Positions 48,850 through 62,722 of a DNA stretch of 64,000 nucleotides are shown piece after piece. The position numbers were made by a program, and so were the translations under genes. Positions within the stretch are counted from its first letter, which is position 1. Every line of letters starts with the position of its first letter. Where the stretch lies: contig MU004191.1 in the NCBI GenBank assembly GCA_010093605.1, positions 737,832-801,831 on the forward strand, read 5' to 3'. The notes under the pieces are model-generated. The model saw only the letters and a program-made list of their open reading frames with translations. It made no database searches and had not been told where the DNA came from. Source of the DNA: Lophium mytilinum. Its lineage: Eukaryota; Ascomycota; Dothideomycetes; Mytilinidiales; Mytilinidiaceae.

Positions 48850-51060
48850 GCGCTTTAGCTTTCTAGTCTTTATAGTTTAGAAGTCTATTCTAGTTAATAA
48901 CATGCTAACTAGAAAAGGCCGCGTAGTTATTAATATATAAGGCCTTAACTATATTATAGAAAAGAACTTATACCTATTACTATATTAAGAGAACTTAATA
49001 AGTATAGTATCTAGCTATAAATATATTACTACTATAGATATAGTCTTCTTTTTCTATTAGTAGTCTATATAGTATAGTAATTACTCTAAATTTATAGTTA
49101 TCTTCTATAGGGGCTAAGAGTATTTTAATATTACTATTATAGGCTACTATAATTCGCCTCTATATATCTAAAGATAAGTTAACCGCATTATTTAAGAATA
49201 TAACCTTAAGGCTTTTTATTAAGCCTATATTAATAATCTTATTATCTATAGTAAGTTACTATCTAAGTATCTATAATATCTATACTATATATTTTTAGCG
49301 CTTTAAAATACTAATATTATATTAAAGGGCTAAAAATTATATATTAGCTATCTATTCTTAATATTACTAGGCTAGAAGGTTAATACGCTTAGTATAACTA
49401 TAACTACTAAGAAGCTTACCGCTATTTAAAATCTTAGCTTTCTATCTATACTTAGGGACCTAGAATACTATCTTAGCCTTATAGGCTAGCTACGCTAGTA
49501 TATTAGCTACTATATACAGCTCTTAAAAGCCCTCTAATAAGAGAAAATATAGCTTCTTAAAATAGCTTTAAGGGCTAGATAGGTATATACCTACTATATA
49601 TAATCTATGCATATTAATAATTCTTCTACTAAGCTCTATAACTTCTATAAGGCCTTATAGGCCGCCTTTAGATAGAAGAAGATTCTAGTTTATTTCTAAC
49701 TACGCTATTATCTATATATTAATATAGACGCCTTAAAGGTATAAGGCTTTAGTATTATAGTATATTATATACTTAGTAACTCTATAGAGCTTAATAATAT
49801 TAAGAGAAGTAAGATATAGCTAGTCTTATTTCTTAGTAAGCTTCTCTCCGCTGCTAAGTAGAACTACTAGCTAATAGAACTTAAGGTAGTATACTTAGTT
49901 TAGGCTATTTATTATATCTATTATCTAATTAATACGTTAGAATACCCTACTATTATTATTACTAACTACGCTACTACCCTTAGTATTACTAAGTCGGCCT
50001 TCTTAATATCCTTATTAGTAGATAAGCTTAATTTACACCTTATACAGGCCTTATAGTATCTCTTTTAGTTCTAGCTTAATATCTACTATAGGCCTAGAAA
50101 ATACTATTTTATACTAGACGCTTTATTCTAACTTACTATCTATAGGCCCCCTATAGATATAACTATAAATACCTTAGAGAAGCTATATATCTTTAATACT
50201 ACTATAGTTAAGCTTACTAATAACTTCTATAAATACCTTATAGAAGTATATAAAACTAATAAGTACTAGGCTAGAATATACTTTTTACTAGCTGCGCTAG
50301 ACACTAGCGTTAGCTCTATAACTATTTATAATAACTATACCTCTATAATTATATATAATACCTCCGTACTAGAGCCTATAGCTATCTAGATTATAGTTCT
50401 AGACGCCTAGATTAATATACTACCCCCTAGAATTTCTTACCTTTTATACTAGGGCCTACTCTACTATAAGAACCTATTTAATAGACGCCTCTATCTTTAT
50501 ATATCTAAAAGTCTAGAGGGTAATATATTCTATAAATACTATAATATCTACTTATATATTAGCTTCTATAGGTTCTATAAGTATATCTAGATATTCTACT
50601 ATATTTAGTACCTTACTTATTATCTATAATGCTATCTAGACTACTATCTAGTATACTAGGTTATTACTATAACGCGCTATAAGCCTTATAGTACTCTTAT
50701 ACTAGTATAGTTACTACTAATCCCTTTCTATATAGTAATATTAGACTTTATTATTAGACTTCTAGAATATAATAGCTTTAATACTATAGTTATAATAATA
50801 TATAAGTTTAGTAAGCGCGTAATAATAGCGCCCGGGAAGGAAACCTATAATACTAAATAATAGGTATATATTATTCTTAACGCGCTTATAGATTAGGGCG
50901 TTCCTGCTACTACTATTATAGATAGAGATAGAAAGTTTATTTTAGCTTTCTAGAAGGCTATATTTAAATAGCTTAGTACTAAGATATTAATATCTATAGT
51001 ATATTATTCTTATATAGATAGCTAGTCTAAGAGAACTAACTAAACTATTAAGATAGCCCT
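48850..51060 (+). pseudogene. Element D pol relic
   Basis: One plus frame carries a damaged RT (KGRVVINI-stop-GLN near 48917; FFY near 49046; YINNLI at 49226-49243) and integrase (DRDRKFI near 50921, then the STAYHPQTDGQSERTNQ-like segment ending about 51042). Stops are TAA and TAG; Asp-to-Asn and Gln/Trp-to-stop changes match G-to-A and C-to-T. Confidence 0.8.
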
Positions 51061-51225
51061 TTATTATTTTCTATTATAGCTAAATAATAGAAACTAGCCG
51101 CGATTTCTACTAGCTCTTTACGCCACGCTAAATAACTCTATTAATTAGTTAATAGGCTTATTACTAAATATAATTATCTATAGCTTCTAACTTAATAAAG
51201 GTCTTCTAACTCTCTAAGCTAAGAA

Positions 51226-51315
51226 CCTATTATCTATAAACCTATTATCTATAAATCTATTATTTATAAGCCTATTATCTATAAATCTATTATCTATAAA
51301 CCTATTATCTATAAT
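51226..51315. repeat. 15-bp tandem repeat in element D
   Basis: Six units of CCTATTATCTATAAA with transition variants, downstream of the integrase relic; a period of 15 keeps the reading frame. Confidence 0.7.
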
Positions 51316-52516
51316 TATATAGGCGTTAGAAATAGCTATAACGCTAGAAGCTTTTACCTTTATTACTACCTAAAAACTTACTTAATATAAAGCTGCTAAC
51401 GCCTTAGCTTTTATAGCTACTTAAATAAAGCTACACTTTAATAGTATACGCGCTAACTTATAGCTATAGCCTGGCAACCTTATATATATTAGGCTATATA
51501 AAGGCTATAAGCTTCTAGAGCTTATAAACTATAAATTTACTTAATAGTATATTAGGCCTAGAATAATTAAATATACTATAGAAGAGAACACCTATAAAGT
51601 AGATATTTCTTCTACCTAAAAGATTTACCCTATAGTCTTAGTTAAATAGCTTAAGCCCGTAATAGCTTCTAACTAAGACCCCTACTAATATAAAGCTTTA
51701 AGCTAGCCTACCGCTATTAAAGATAACTATAATAATAACACCGGCGCCTACTATAAGGTTAAGCGCCTAGTAGCCCGGCGTCTCTACTAGATAGGCCGCG
51801 CGAAGAAGCTATTTATAGAGTATTTAGTTAAGTAGAAAGAATATAGACTAGAAGATAATTAATAGTATTAGAAGGAGGATATTAATAAGAATCTTATAAA
51901 TATCTATAACCTAGCGCACCTACTAAATAGCTAGTTATTAACGGCCTTCTATAATATCTAGTTATCTATAAAACTATTATTCTAGGGCCGGTATTAGTAT
52001 AAGTATATCTTAAATATTATATGCCCCTATTTATTAGTACGCCGCCGTCTATTAGAAACCTCTATCTTAGCCGAGTTTAGCAAACCTATTATTAGCAAGC
52101 TAATTACTACGGCTTAATTACTTATCTATAAGCTAATTACTATAGCTTAATTACTTTTCTATAAACTAATTACTATAGCTTAATCGCGGCCGGCTATAAA
52201 GCCTTTATAGCCCTCTATAGCTTTACTAGCTATTTAAGAGTTATTCTTCTTTATAACTTACTATCTTATGCAACTTCTATAGGCCTATTATTTTATATAA
52301 CTTCTATAAATCTATCTTCTTCTATAGATCTATTTTCTTTTATAACTTATTTTTTATAAGTTTAGACTTCTTCTCTATTACCTCTATTATTATTATTAAT
52401 ACCTATAAACCTACTACTAGAACCCGTAAATACGCCTATAGAAGCCGTTATTATATACACCCCTATTATCTTACCTAGGCAGCGTCTTTTACCTACCTAT
52501 TATTATATTTATAAAC

Positions 52517-52632
52517 TATCTTCTTTTATAACTTCTATAAAAGTTATAACTTATATAAAGCCGCCGTCTTTTCTAACTTCTATAAAGCTATCTTCTTTTA
52601 TAACTTCTATAAAGCCGCCATCTTTTATAACT
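52517..52632. repeat. Degenerate tandem repeat near the 3' end of element D
   Basis: Repeats of a CTTCTTTTATAACTTCTATA type unit about 27-33 bp long, with related copies back to about 52260. Confidence 0.5.
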
Positions 52633-52769
52633 ATAAGTTTACTAGAAGCCTATAAACTTATCTTAAATATCTTATTACCTATAACCTCTTCTTATAATAT
52701 TATAATCTTAGATATAATTCTCTTAGGTACACTTATTAAGAATAATAAGATCTTTTTATTTAGGGTAGT

Positions 52770-52947
52770 TATTATAGTTCTATAGTTAATAGGCTCTAGT
52801 ATATAGTATATAACGGACGTTTATATATATACCTAGCCGGACGCCGGTGTTCTATATACTAACGCCCGCGTAGCTCTTAAGGCTACGCCTACTAGCTAGT
52901 AATAGAATACCTTTTACCTCTACTTTTATTACGCTTAAACCGTGCTA
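52770..52947 (+). repeat. Element D 3' LTR
   Basis: 178 bp, preceded by a purine-rich TAGGGTAGT and followed by TAGTA. Keeps more C and G (several CCGG, GCCCGCG-type steps) than the left copy. Confidence 0.9.
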
Positions 52948-52952
52948 TAGTA

Positions 52953-55900
52953 GAGCTAGTAAAGCTACTAGAGCCGGGCGTAGTTATTAGATAGTATTAT
53001 TCTTAAAATTCTTAAGTAGAAAGAAGTTTAATAGTAGTAGATAGATTATATTATATCTAATATTAAACTTCTTTATTAGCGCCTATATATATATAGCGCT
53101 CTACCTATTATTATATAGGGCGGAATTCTAAAATACTATATTTATATCTAAAGAATAGTTTAGTATTTTTAAGTATATATCTAGTATAGATAATATATTA
53201 ATAATAGCTACTATAGACTAATCTTTAAACTTAGTATAATAGCTCTTTAATACTTATATTATACTAGAGTAGTATAATATTATTTCTCTAAGCTCTATAA
53301 AAAGCTTCTTTATATAATTATTTTAGCGCTTAAATAAGTTAAGTATACCTAAAGTATAGTTATTTATTATATATAGTAAATAGATAGATATCTTAATAAT
53401 TACTTACTTACCCTTTTAGTTATAAAGAGGTTTTAAGGTTTATAGATATTATATATATAAGGTATTAAGCTAGGCTTTAGTTATATACGCATTAATCTAT
53501 AAAGCTTTTAACTTCTTTATAGTTTCTACTAGGCGCGTATTTTATATATTATAGTCTACTAATAGAGTATTATACTACTATTATAGATTATATATATTAG
53601 CTTATATACTATAGTTCTTTAATATATTATATTATTACTAGAGTATTTATTTCTTAGTCTATATACACTTATATCTCTTTATAGATCTCTAGTTTACCTT
53701 TAATATATTATCTAAAGTATTATAAAGAACTAAAATCTTCTAATAGTACTAGTTCTTAATATTAATAATATATACTTCTATAATTATAAGATTCTTAGTT
53801 AAATATAGATTTATTATAACTATTATTTTAAATTCTTTCTATAGGGAGTTATAGTTATTTATTATACGTAGTAAATAGGTAGATATCTTAATAATTACTT
53901 ACTCGCCCTCTTAGTTATAAAGGGGTTTTAAGGTTTATAGATATTATACGCGTAAGATATTAAGCTAGGCTTTAGTTATATACGCGTTAATCTATAAAGC
54001 TTTTAACTTCTTTATAGTTTCTACTAGGCGTGTATTTTATATATTATAGTCTACTAATAGAGTATTATACTACTATTATAGGTTATATATATTAGCTTAT
54101 ATACTATAGTTCTTTAATATATTATATTATTACTAGAGTATCTATTTCTTAGTCTATACGCGCTTATACCTCTTTATAGATCTCTAGTTTACCTTTAATA
54201 TATTATTTAAAGTATTATAGAGAACTAAGATTTTCTAATAGTACTAGTCCTTAATATTAATAATATATGTTTCTATAATTATAAGATTCTTAGTTAGATA
54301 TAGGTTTATTATAACTATTATTCTAAATTCTTTCTATAGAGAGTTATACTTATTATATAAAGTATTCTAGTTTTCTATATAAATATATATTATACTATTA
54401 TTTAGTATATTAAGTTCTTATATTTCTATTATATACTAAATAGGTATTATATAAATCTTATAGAATATTATTAATGCTAGTAGCTAGGGCTACAGCTTCT
54501 ATATAGCCTATAATTCCGGCTATACTATATATTTAAAAGCTAGAGGCTCTAGAAATTTAAAGTCTTTTACTCTCTACACCTTTAAAATCTTAGGGGCGTC
54601 TAGTTTAGCTAATTATAGTAGTCTAGCGCTAGACTTAGCTAATTTAATAGATTATAGTAGTCTAGAGGCTATACTAGAATTCTACTATAGAAATACGCGT
54701 ATATTATTTATAAGTATAGAGGGGTCTATAATTTCTATAATTATAGGGAAAGGCATCTATAGTATAGAGTTTATATAGAGTACTAATAGTATAGAGGTTA
54801 GAAAAGAAGCTATTAATATATAAATTATATAGGATATTAATAGTATAGGGGTTCTAAGTAAGAGTAGCTTAACTTAAGTTCTTATAAATAAGCTGCTGCG
54901 CCGCTTTTAACTACTAGATAGAATTTAGTTCTTAGCTTATAGCAGCCTATTACTATACCTACTATTAAGTATATTATTCTTAAGCTTACTTTATACTATC
55001 TAGTATATAACCTATAAACACACTAGAGTTATAGAGAGTAATAGATTACTAGAAGATATATAATAGTTACTTTTAGTATAAACCTTTATAAAGGTTCTTA
55101 GTAGAGAAATCTATATATAGTACTAAAATTTACTTTATAGATGCCCTATATATATTATACTTCTATTATTTCTTTATAGTATCTAATTATGCTATACTTA
55201 GAATTTCTTTATTTAGAGCTTAGTATCTCTTAAGGTCTACTTATAAGCTATATATCGGGTTTATATTTAAAGCTAGTACTAGATTAAATAGCTTAATTAT
55301 AAGCTATTAAATACTAACTCTATAGTTTTCTTTAATAGTATTAGAAAAACTATATAATACTTCTTTATTCTCTATAGTATAGTAGTTTCTATATAGCTTA
55401 CTATATCTCTATATACTATTATTATCCTTAATAAGCTAAGGGCATCCTACTAATATTCTCTATAGATATAGTTTCTTTAATCTTATAAAATCTCTAGAAT
55501 AGTTCTATATAATATAATTAATTAATATCTCGCGCGCCTTAACTAGTAATACTATCTTAACCGTAATATAGTCTAATAAATAGATAAAATATAGTAGAAG
55601 AATATCTACTATAGGTTCTATTAATATATTATATATAGTAAATCTATATACTAAAGAGCTTATATAGGCTATTTTATAGTTTTTATCTTTTATAGCTAGT
55701 AGAATGCGTTTATTACTATTGCCCGGCTTCTAGTATTAGAGGTAGATTATTATGCGCAGCGTTTATTATAATAGAATTATATAAGGGGTAGGTAGATAGA
55801 ATTTATTATATAGATTATGCGGCGGGTATAGCACCTATAGCGCGGCCGCTTTTTATTATAGTATTATAATAAAAAGTAAGGTTATAAAGTTATAAAAGTT
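52953..55900 (-). other. Element A, unassigned segment downstream of pol
   Basis: About 2.9 kb of RIP-saturated sequence between the D insertion and the pol relic of A, holding the 495-bp duplication. Both strands are full of stops and I recognise no protein motif. It may be a long untranslated region, an extra gene, or an older unrecognised insertion. Confidence 0.5.
53356..54345. repeat. Two-copy tandem duplication, 495-bp unit
   Basis: Copies 53356-53850 and 53851-54345 start ATAGTTATTT and end ...CTTTCTATAG.GAGTT. They match closely; differences are nearly all transitions, with CpG kept in copy 2 where copy 1 has TpA. Confidence 0.9.
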
Positions 55901-56899
55901 TATAATAGTTATTTTTATTATTAATATTACTAGAATAATAGTAATACTAAAGTTAGAAAAGAAATATACTAAAATACTAAGATACTAAAATACTAAAAAT
56001 AAACTTACTATTACTCTATACGCTACTTGCGGCGCCTTTTATAGTCTTCTATAATAAAAGGCATATTCTCTATAAGCTATATAACTAGTTTCTCTATTTT
56101 CTTCTTATAGCCCTTCTATTAAACTATATACTTACTACCTTATAGCGTTTACTTCTATTATATAATCTTTTCTATAATCTATTTCTCTTATTCTTTAATA
56201 AGAAGTAGTAGCGGTAGTACTATATCTTTTATTAATAGGTTTAGTATAGCTTACTCTAGATATACTATACTAATTACTAGATAAATTCTACTATAGGTTT
56301 TTAGTAGGTAAAGTTTATATGCTAGGTTATTAACCCGTCTCTTAATTTTAAAAGGTTCTACTTTAATAGTAGATAGAGCTATACTACCTAGTAACTTAAA
56401 ACTAGGTTTTATTCCGCGTACTACTTTTAGATATACTAAGCCCTTTAGGTCTAGAATTATTCTTTTTCTATTATAGTATACTACTATTTAGGCTTATACT
56501 AGCTTAAATATATTAGCTATATCCTATTATATTAATTCCCTATTAGTAAGAAAATCTAGTAATATATTATAACTACTCTTCTTCTAGAATATCTTAGGTA
56601 GTATTCTATATAGTACTTTAAATAGCGTATTCTTTATTAAATTATTAGGCGCTATATTTAAGCTATATTCTACTATTAGTAGGGCGTTCTACTATTCTAT
56701 TTTATACTTACTAATAAGTAAGTATTAAAGTATAGTTTCTACTATCTAGTTTATTTATTCTACTTAGCTATTAGCTAATAGGTAGTATAAGGTTATTATA
56801 TATAAGTTTATACTATATTTAGTAAAAACTTTCTACTAGAAAGTACTTATAAACTTAGGGTTATAATTACTAATAATAGCCTTAGGTAAGCCCTATATA

Positions 56900-59800
56900 C
56901 TATATAACCTATTAAAAAAATATTCTACCTAGACCTCTATAGAGTCTATATTAATTTCTAGAATAAGTAGTACTACTTTTAAAAATTTATCTATTACTAT
57001 TATAAGCGTATTATATTTTTATAGGGAGACTAGTAGCTCTATAATAAAGTCTATTATAAGTATATAGAATAGCCTATCTAGAGTATATACTAGTTTTAGT
57101 TTACTATATAGACGCTTTTTACTATATTTTAATATCTAGTATACTAGGTATGCGCTAATATATTTATCTACTTATTTTCTTAGTTTTAAAATATATACTT
57201 TATAATAAAGCTTCTAGTAAGTCTATACTAGTCTAGTATAGCTATATATATTATATACGGCCCTAATAGTATTATTAACTATAGTAATAGGTAAGTATAT
57301 ATACTTAGATTCTCTATCTCTTATATATAGTAGGCCTTAGTTAAATAGAAAACTATAGTAGGTTACTATTTTATCTAGAAATACTTTAATCTTATTTCTA
57401 ATATATTCTAGAATTACCCTAAACGCTTAGTTCTATAGTAAGTCTTCTTATATTCTAGTTTTATATTTATTCTTTACTATTATAGTAATTATTACTTAAT
57501 ACTATATAAGCTAAATATTAAGCTTATTCTTTTTCTATATAGTATCTCCTTCTACTAGAAGCTATAAAAGTCTATTAGCGTTATTATAGTATTTCCCTAG
57601 TTTATAGATAATAGTTATATTATTAAGATATATTACTAGATATATTTTCTACTTCTTTAACCTCTAGAACCTATAATTTTTACTATCTATCTATAATACT
57701 AACTATAGGGTATTATAATTAATATACGCAGTAAACTTATTTTCTTCTAGGTAATACTATAACTTATATAAGGCCTATACTAGTACTCTAGCTTTAAGCT
57801 CTATAGCCTAATAGTTACACTTATATTTTTTTAGTTTGCGGCTAATAAAGTATATAGGGCGCTTAACTTTCTTTATATCTATCTAGTATAGGGCGGCTCT
57901 ATAACCTTATTTCTTACTACTATTAATATATAAGATAAAGTCCTTATTAAAATCTAGAATAGCTAGAATAGGCGCTATATATAGCTTATTCTTAATCTTC
58001 TACTAGGCTTAAAGATATTTCTAGAATAGATTTTCTATATACTATTTCTCTATATAGGTTTTACACGCTCTACTCTCTAGTAGGCTATCTTTTAATTCTA
58101 TTATTTTTAACTTATATAATAGGCTAATAATTTTTATATACCTCTAGACGTACTATTTATACTATCTAAAAAAGGTAAGCGCGCTTTCTAGCTTCTTAAG
58201 TATTTTAGAAAATTATAGGTTCTATATAGCTTTAGTCTTTTCTATAGTTATTTCTAGGCCTAGCCTTAATATATAATATTCTAGGGCGTCTAGACTAGAG
58301 TAAGTAAAATAGTATTTTACTAATAATAGCGTTACTTCTAAATTATATAGAAGGTATAGAATCTTATCTAGATATTCTAGATATTCTTCTAGTATTCTAG
58401 AGTATATAAGAATATTATCTATATATACTATAATAAATTTCTAGAGGTATTTTATAAATATATACTCTATATAATATTAAAAGAAACCTAGTAAGTTTAC
58501 TAGTTCTATTATAGCTATAGTAAGCTACTTATATTCTCTATAAAAGATAAAACTAGTTTTCTATCTATCTACTATATATAGCCTTTACTAGAAGAAACCT
58601 TTAACTATATCTATACTAGAGAAAATTATAGTACTACTAAGTTAGTTAAAGATTTTATTCTATTTAGATAGTAGATATATATTAGGGTATAGCTTTATAT
58701 TAACCTTATATAGATTAACTACTACTCTTAGCTTACTATTTCTCTATACTATAAAAGCTAGCAATACAGCTACTATAGACTATTCTAGGGGAACCTTTTT
58801 AATTTATTTTTAAGTAATAAGTAAATCTAGAATTTTATCTATAGCCTTCTTATCTTTTATAGACTATTTATACGCTTTCTACTTTAGGCCTAGTATATCT
58901 ATCTTATCTTAAAATAGAATAGGTATTTTAATACTATTATTAAATAACTCTAAAGGGCTATTAAATAACCTAAAATATTTAGAAAGAAGCTTTAGTATAG
59001 AGTTCTTATATTTCTTACTAAAGTATTCTAAGATATCTATATTTTTTATCTTAGGGGTCTCTTTCTAAAGGTTTAGTATAAATAGAATTAGGGGTTTACT
59101 ATACTTATTATATACTTTTACCGCGAATACTAATATAAAATTAATATTTGCCTAGAATAATCCCTTTATCTTTTCCTTCTTAAATCTTAATAGGTATCTA
59201 AGCTATCTACCTTTATAGAGTATAAGTAGTTACTCTCTAAAGTTTATAAATAGAATAGGACTATTAGTATCTAGTAGTATAGCTTATATACTATATCTAT
59301 ATATACTATAGGCCTTATCTATAAAATCTTAATAGGGAATAAATAGATATAGGCTAATATTCTTTTATTAGGCTTATATAGGTAAATTAAGGCTATAGCC
59401 TAGTTAGATAGTAATATCCTCTATTAAGAATACTCTTATTACTACTATTCTTAGTTTCTTTATTACTAGTAGCGTGCGCGCTATTACTTTAATTAGAATT
59501 ACTATCTCCCTTTTATATAGCTAATCTAGTCTCTTTTTATCCGCCTATATAATATTTAACCTAGCTAGTTAAAGTATATTAATACCTAGTAGTAGGCCTA
59601 TATTAAGGTTTAAAATAATATATACCTTAACTTTAATATTAACTAGTTCTTCTATACTAGAGAGGAAATATACTATAATATTTATATACTATTTTATACT
59701 AACTAATTTTAAGCTAATTCTAGTTATAATAACCTTCTTTTTTTAATTTTTAATTTTTTTATGCGGGTAGTATTACTTAAGAAAAGTTTAGTCTATAAGT

Positions 59801-60100
59801 ATAATTATAGAGCCTATATCTAGATTTACTCTAAATATTAATGCACCCTCTATAGGTGCTATAGCTAAGACTTTTATATTAATATACTATAAGAACCCCT
59901 TACTAGACTTAATTTATTTACTAATTTTAATATAGTAGGTATATACTAAGATAGCTATACCCTCTATAACTAATAGGAATTTTAAGCTGTCCGGGGGTTT
60001 TATATCTAGTAGGTTGTAACCCGGTATTAATAATCCTCTTTCTTATTTTCTAAGAAGGAGGAGGAGGAGAAGTTATCTATAAGCTATTTAATATTATTAA
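56900..60100 (-). pseudogene. Element A pol relic (reverse transcriptase to integrase)
   Basis: On the minus strand the RT active-site box reads YIDNIL at 58425-58408 (YxDD with the second Asp changed to Asn, the effect of G-to-A), within VYIDNILIYSRILEEYLE. The integrase start reads IDFIIELL around 57054-57031. The distance is a multiple of three, so one frame is kept although TAA/TAG stops are frequent. RT before integrase indicates Gypsy order. Limits are approximate. Confidence 0.8.
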
Positions 60101-61398
60101 GCGTGCTAGAGAAAGTATTAAAGTTATTATTATTATCTTTATATTTATCTACTTCTATCTTATAGGCTTTTATATTATCCCGGCTTACCTTATTCTAATT
60201 TAGGTATAGGCTTTACTAGTAGAATTTAGCTAGCTTTTCTAAAGCTTTATAGTACCTATAGGGCCTTTAGAGTTTACGCTTCTAGTACTTATTATTCTTA
60301 TTATTTAAGCCTTTTATATTCTTAATACTAACTTTCTTACTATTATTTTCCCTAGTATCTAGTTTTATAGCGTATAGTCTATTTTATCTATTTTACTATA
60401 ATAAATCTAACTAGTCCCCTAGTCTTCTATTAGTTTTTTCTAGTAGTATTTATATATAGTCTATAGCTAGAAATTATTCTATATCCTTTACTAGCTTATT
60501 TATAATATACTATATCTATTCTACTACTAGAAGTTACTATTATACGCGTCTCTAGAAGTCTTATATAGTATCTCTAACTTTATATACTATAACTATATTT
60601 ATTAATACTAGTTTAAGGCCTTTCTATATATTATATATAATATTATATTTATCTATTATACTAGTATTATATAGAAGGTTAACTTTCTAAGTTATATACT
60701 CTAATAGTAATAGCTATTCTACCTTAAAAAACTAGAATTTTAACTTTCTAGCCTTTTTACGGGTAATATACCGCGGCATGCAGTATTCTTAGATTAATTA
60801 GTCTTTCTAGTGCGCGAGGCTTTTATTTATTAGCTCTCTTATTATAGTAGATAAAGCTATATACTAGTCTACTACTATTTCTTATAGATATAGTAGTAGT
60901 ATAATTAAGACTTACTATTTACTAAATACTTATATAATTTATTTAAAGCGTTAAATAAAGGTTTCTATAGTTCTTTTATTAGGGTTCTAGAGTATTATAT
61001 CTACTAGGTATAGCTTATATAGAGGTGTCTATATCTATTATAGATATATTATATTCTCTATATCTACTAATTATATCTAGTATTAGTTTTTTAGAGGTTT
61101 TTATAGATTTTCTAATAATACTTCTTATAATAGCCTTTATAGTTATATATATTTCTCTACTTTATCTTTCTATTAACTAAGATACTATACTATATAATAA
61201 TTATACTATACTAGGTTCTTATATATATTCTAATATCCGCGTTCTTATATACGCTGTTTATTTATCTAGAGGTACCTCTTATTAGGGGGGTATTTATTCT
61301 AGAAATATTATACTTTAGGCTGCGGGCATTATTTATTTATTTAAAGGCGTTATTTATTCTTAATAATCTTAAGTCTATTAAGAATATTCTATATTATA

Positions 61399-61493
61399 TT
61401 TAGTATAGTAGAATTTAGTATAGTAGAGTTTAGTATAGTAGGGTTTAGTATAGTAGGGTTTAGTATAGTAGAGTTTAGTATAGTAGAGTTTAG
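61399..61493. repeat. 15-bp tandem repeat in element A gag region
   Basis: Six units of TTTAGTATAGTAGRG (R = purine), in frame with a repeated pentapeptide on either strand before mutation. Confidence 0.75.
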
Positions 61494-62722
61494 GTTTTTA
61501 TTTAGTAGAGGGTGTATTCTAAGAAAGTCTATATTTTTATCTCTATTATCTACTTCTAGTACTTTATAAAAGTCTATAAGTAAGGCTCTCTATATAGTAA
61601 GTTTTAGATCTTTAAGTAGATACTATAGATTTTCTAGTTCTACTTATATAGCTACCTTCTAAAGATATTTTTTTTTTCTACTTCTATTAATAGATTAATA
61701 CCTTATATAGTACTATAGTTTATATCTATAATTAGTATAAATACTATAGGCTAGTTAAAGTATTACTATACTACCTTCTAGATAAGTATAGCATTATCTT
61801 AGTACTTAGTCTTTAAATATCTAAGGCCTATCTACTATTAGTAGTAGGTTTAAATTAATTTCTAGCGGAGGGGGTTAATTATTAGTCCCTTCTAGTCCTT
61901 ATATATTAGTAGTAGTAGGCTTTTAGAGGGCTTCTCTAAGAAAGAAGTATATAAAACTACCTTTCTACTTACTTAAAATATATAAGCCTAGCGTAACCTT
62001 TATAAAACTATACTATATTTCTATAGATTATCTATTAATAGCTATATCTAGTCTATATTAAAATTAATATCTAGCTCTAGAGCTATATAAATACTATTTA
62101 TAAGTATATATACTATTTTAGCTAGCTCTATATTATTTATTTTCTACTTATCTAGTACTATTAGGTTTTTATTATCTAGAGGGTACTCTTATAGGATAAT
62201 TTTAATAATCTAGAAAAGCTTATTATTATTAATATCTTTATTATTACTTCTACTTTATTATTACTCTTATTCTACTATAATACTATATATATTTACTATT
62301 ATATCTATAGAGAGCTATATAAGAAAATTAAAAAATAGAGAAAAAGATTAAGAAGCTACTATTATATATAATAATATATCCTAGTTTATTTTATTAGTAA
62401 GTATCTACTAGCTTTAAACTTTAAAGTACCTTAGTTAAGATACTTAGCTAAGGTACTAGAATAGTAGTAGAATATATATAAGTAGCTTTAACTTACTATA
62501 ATAGTTATAGTAGGCGTATAAATAGTTTCTAGAGTTTTAAGACTACTATAGTAGGCCTATATAATAAAAAGAGGCTAAAGAAATCTAGGTTTTTAATAAC
62601 TTTAGTAAGTAAATAGTACTTACTAACTATATAAGCTATTAGAGAAAAGAGAAAGTTTACTAGATAGAGTAGATAGGTAGTTAGTAATCTCTAGGTTTTT
62701 AAAATATAGCTTAGCTACTAAC

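Larger units (their letters stand above)
28095..52947 (+). mobile_element. LTR retroelement D, Gypsy-like, inserted in A and itself twice interrupted
   Basis: 178-bp LTRs at 28095-28272 and 52770-52947, flanked by TAGTA on both sides (28090-28094, 52948-52952). Own sequence: 28095-28373, 37027-39067 and 46968-52947, about 8.3 kb once B and C are removed. Plus-strand orientation follows from its pol relics. RT: 'VFFFY**' near 49043 (family FFYQW) and AYINNLIIYSK at 49223 on; integrase: IIDRDRKFI at 50915 on, all in one frame. The FFYQW-type RT marks a common fungal Gypsy lineage. Confidence 0.9.

Noticed and set aside
55858-55900. Resemblance of this segment to the element C LTR start (AAAAAGTAAGG...ATAAAG)
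   Set aside because: The likeness is short and no partner copy or target duplication was found, so a fifth element is not called.
61862-61874. G-rich tract GCGGAGGGGG that looks like a polypurine tract on the plus strand
   Set aside because: No LTR follows it, and the RT and integrase relics around it run on the minus strand.
29000-62000. Short AT-rich frames and tRNA-like folds in the AT block
   Set aside because: Everything recognisable there is RIP-mutated retroelement sequence; no intact RNA gene or ORF can be supported.
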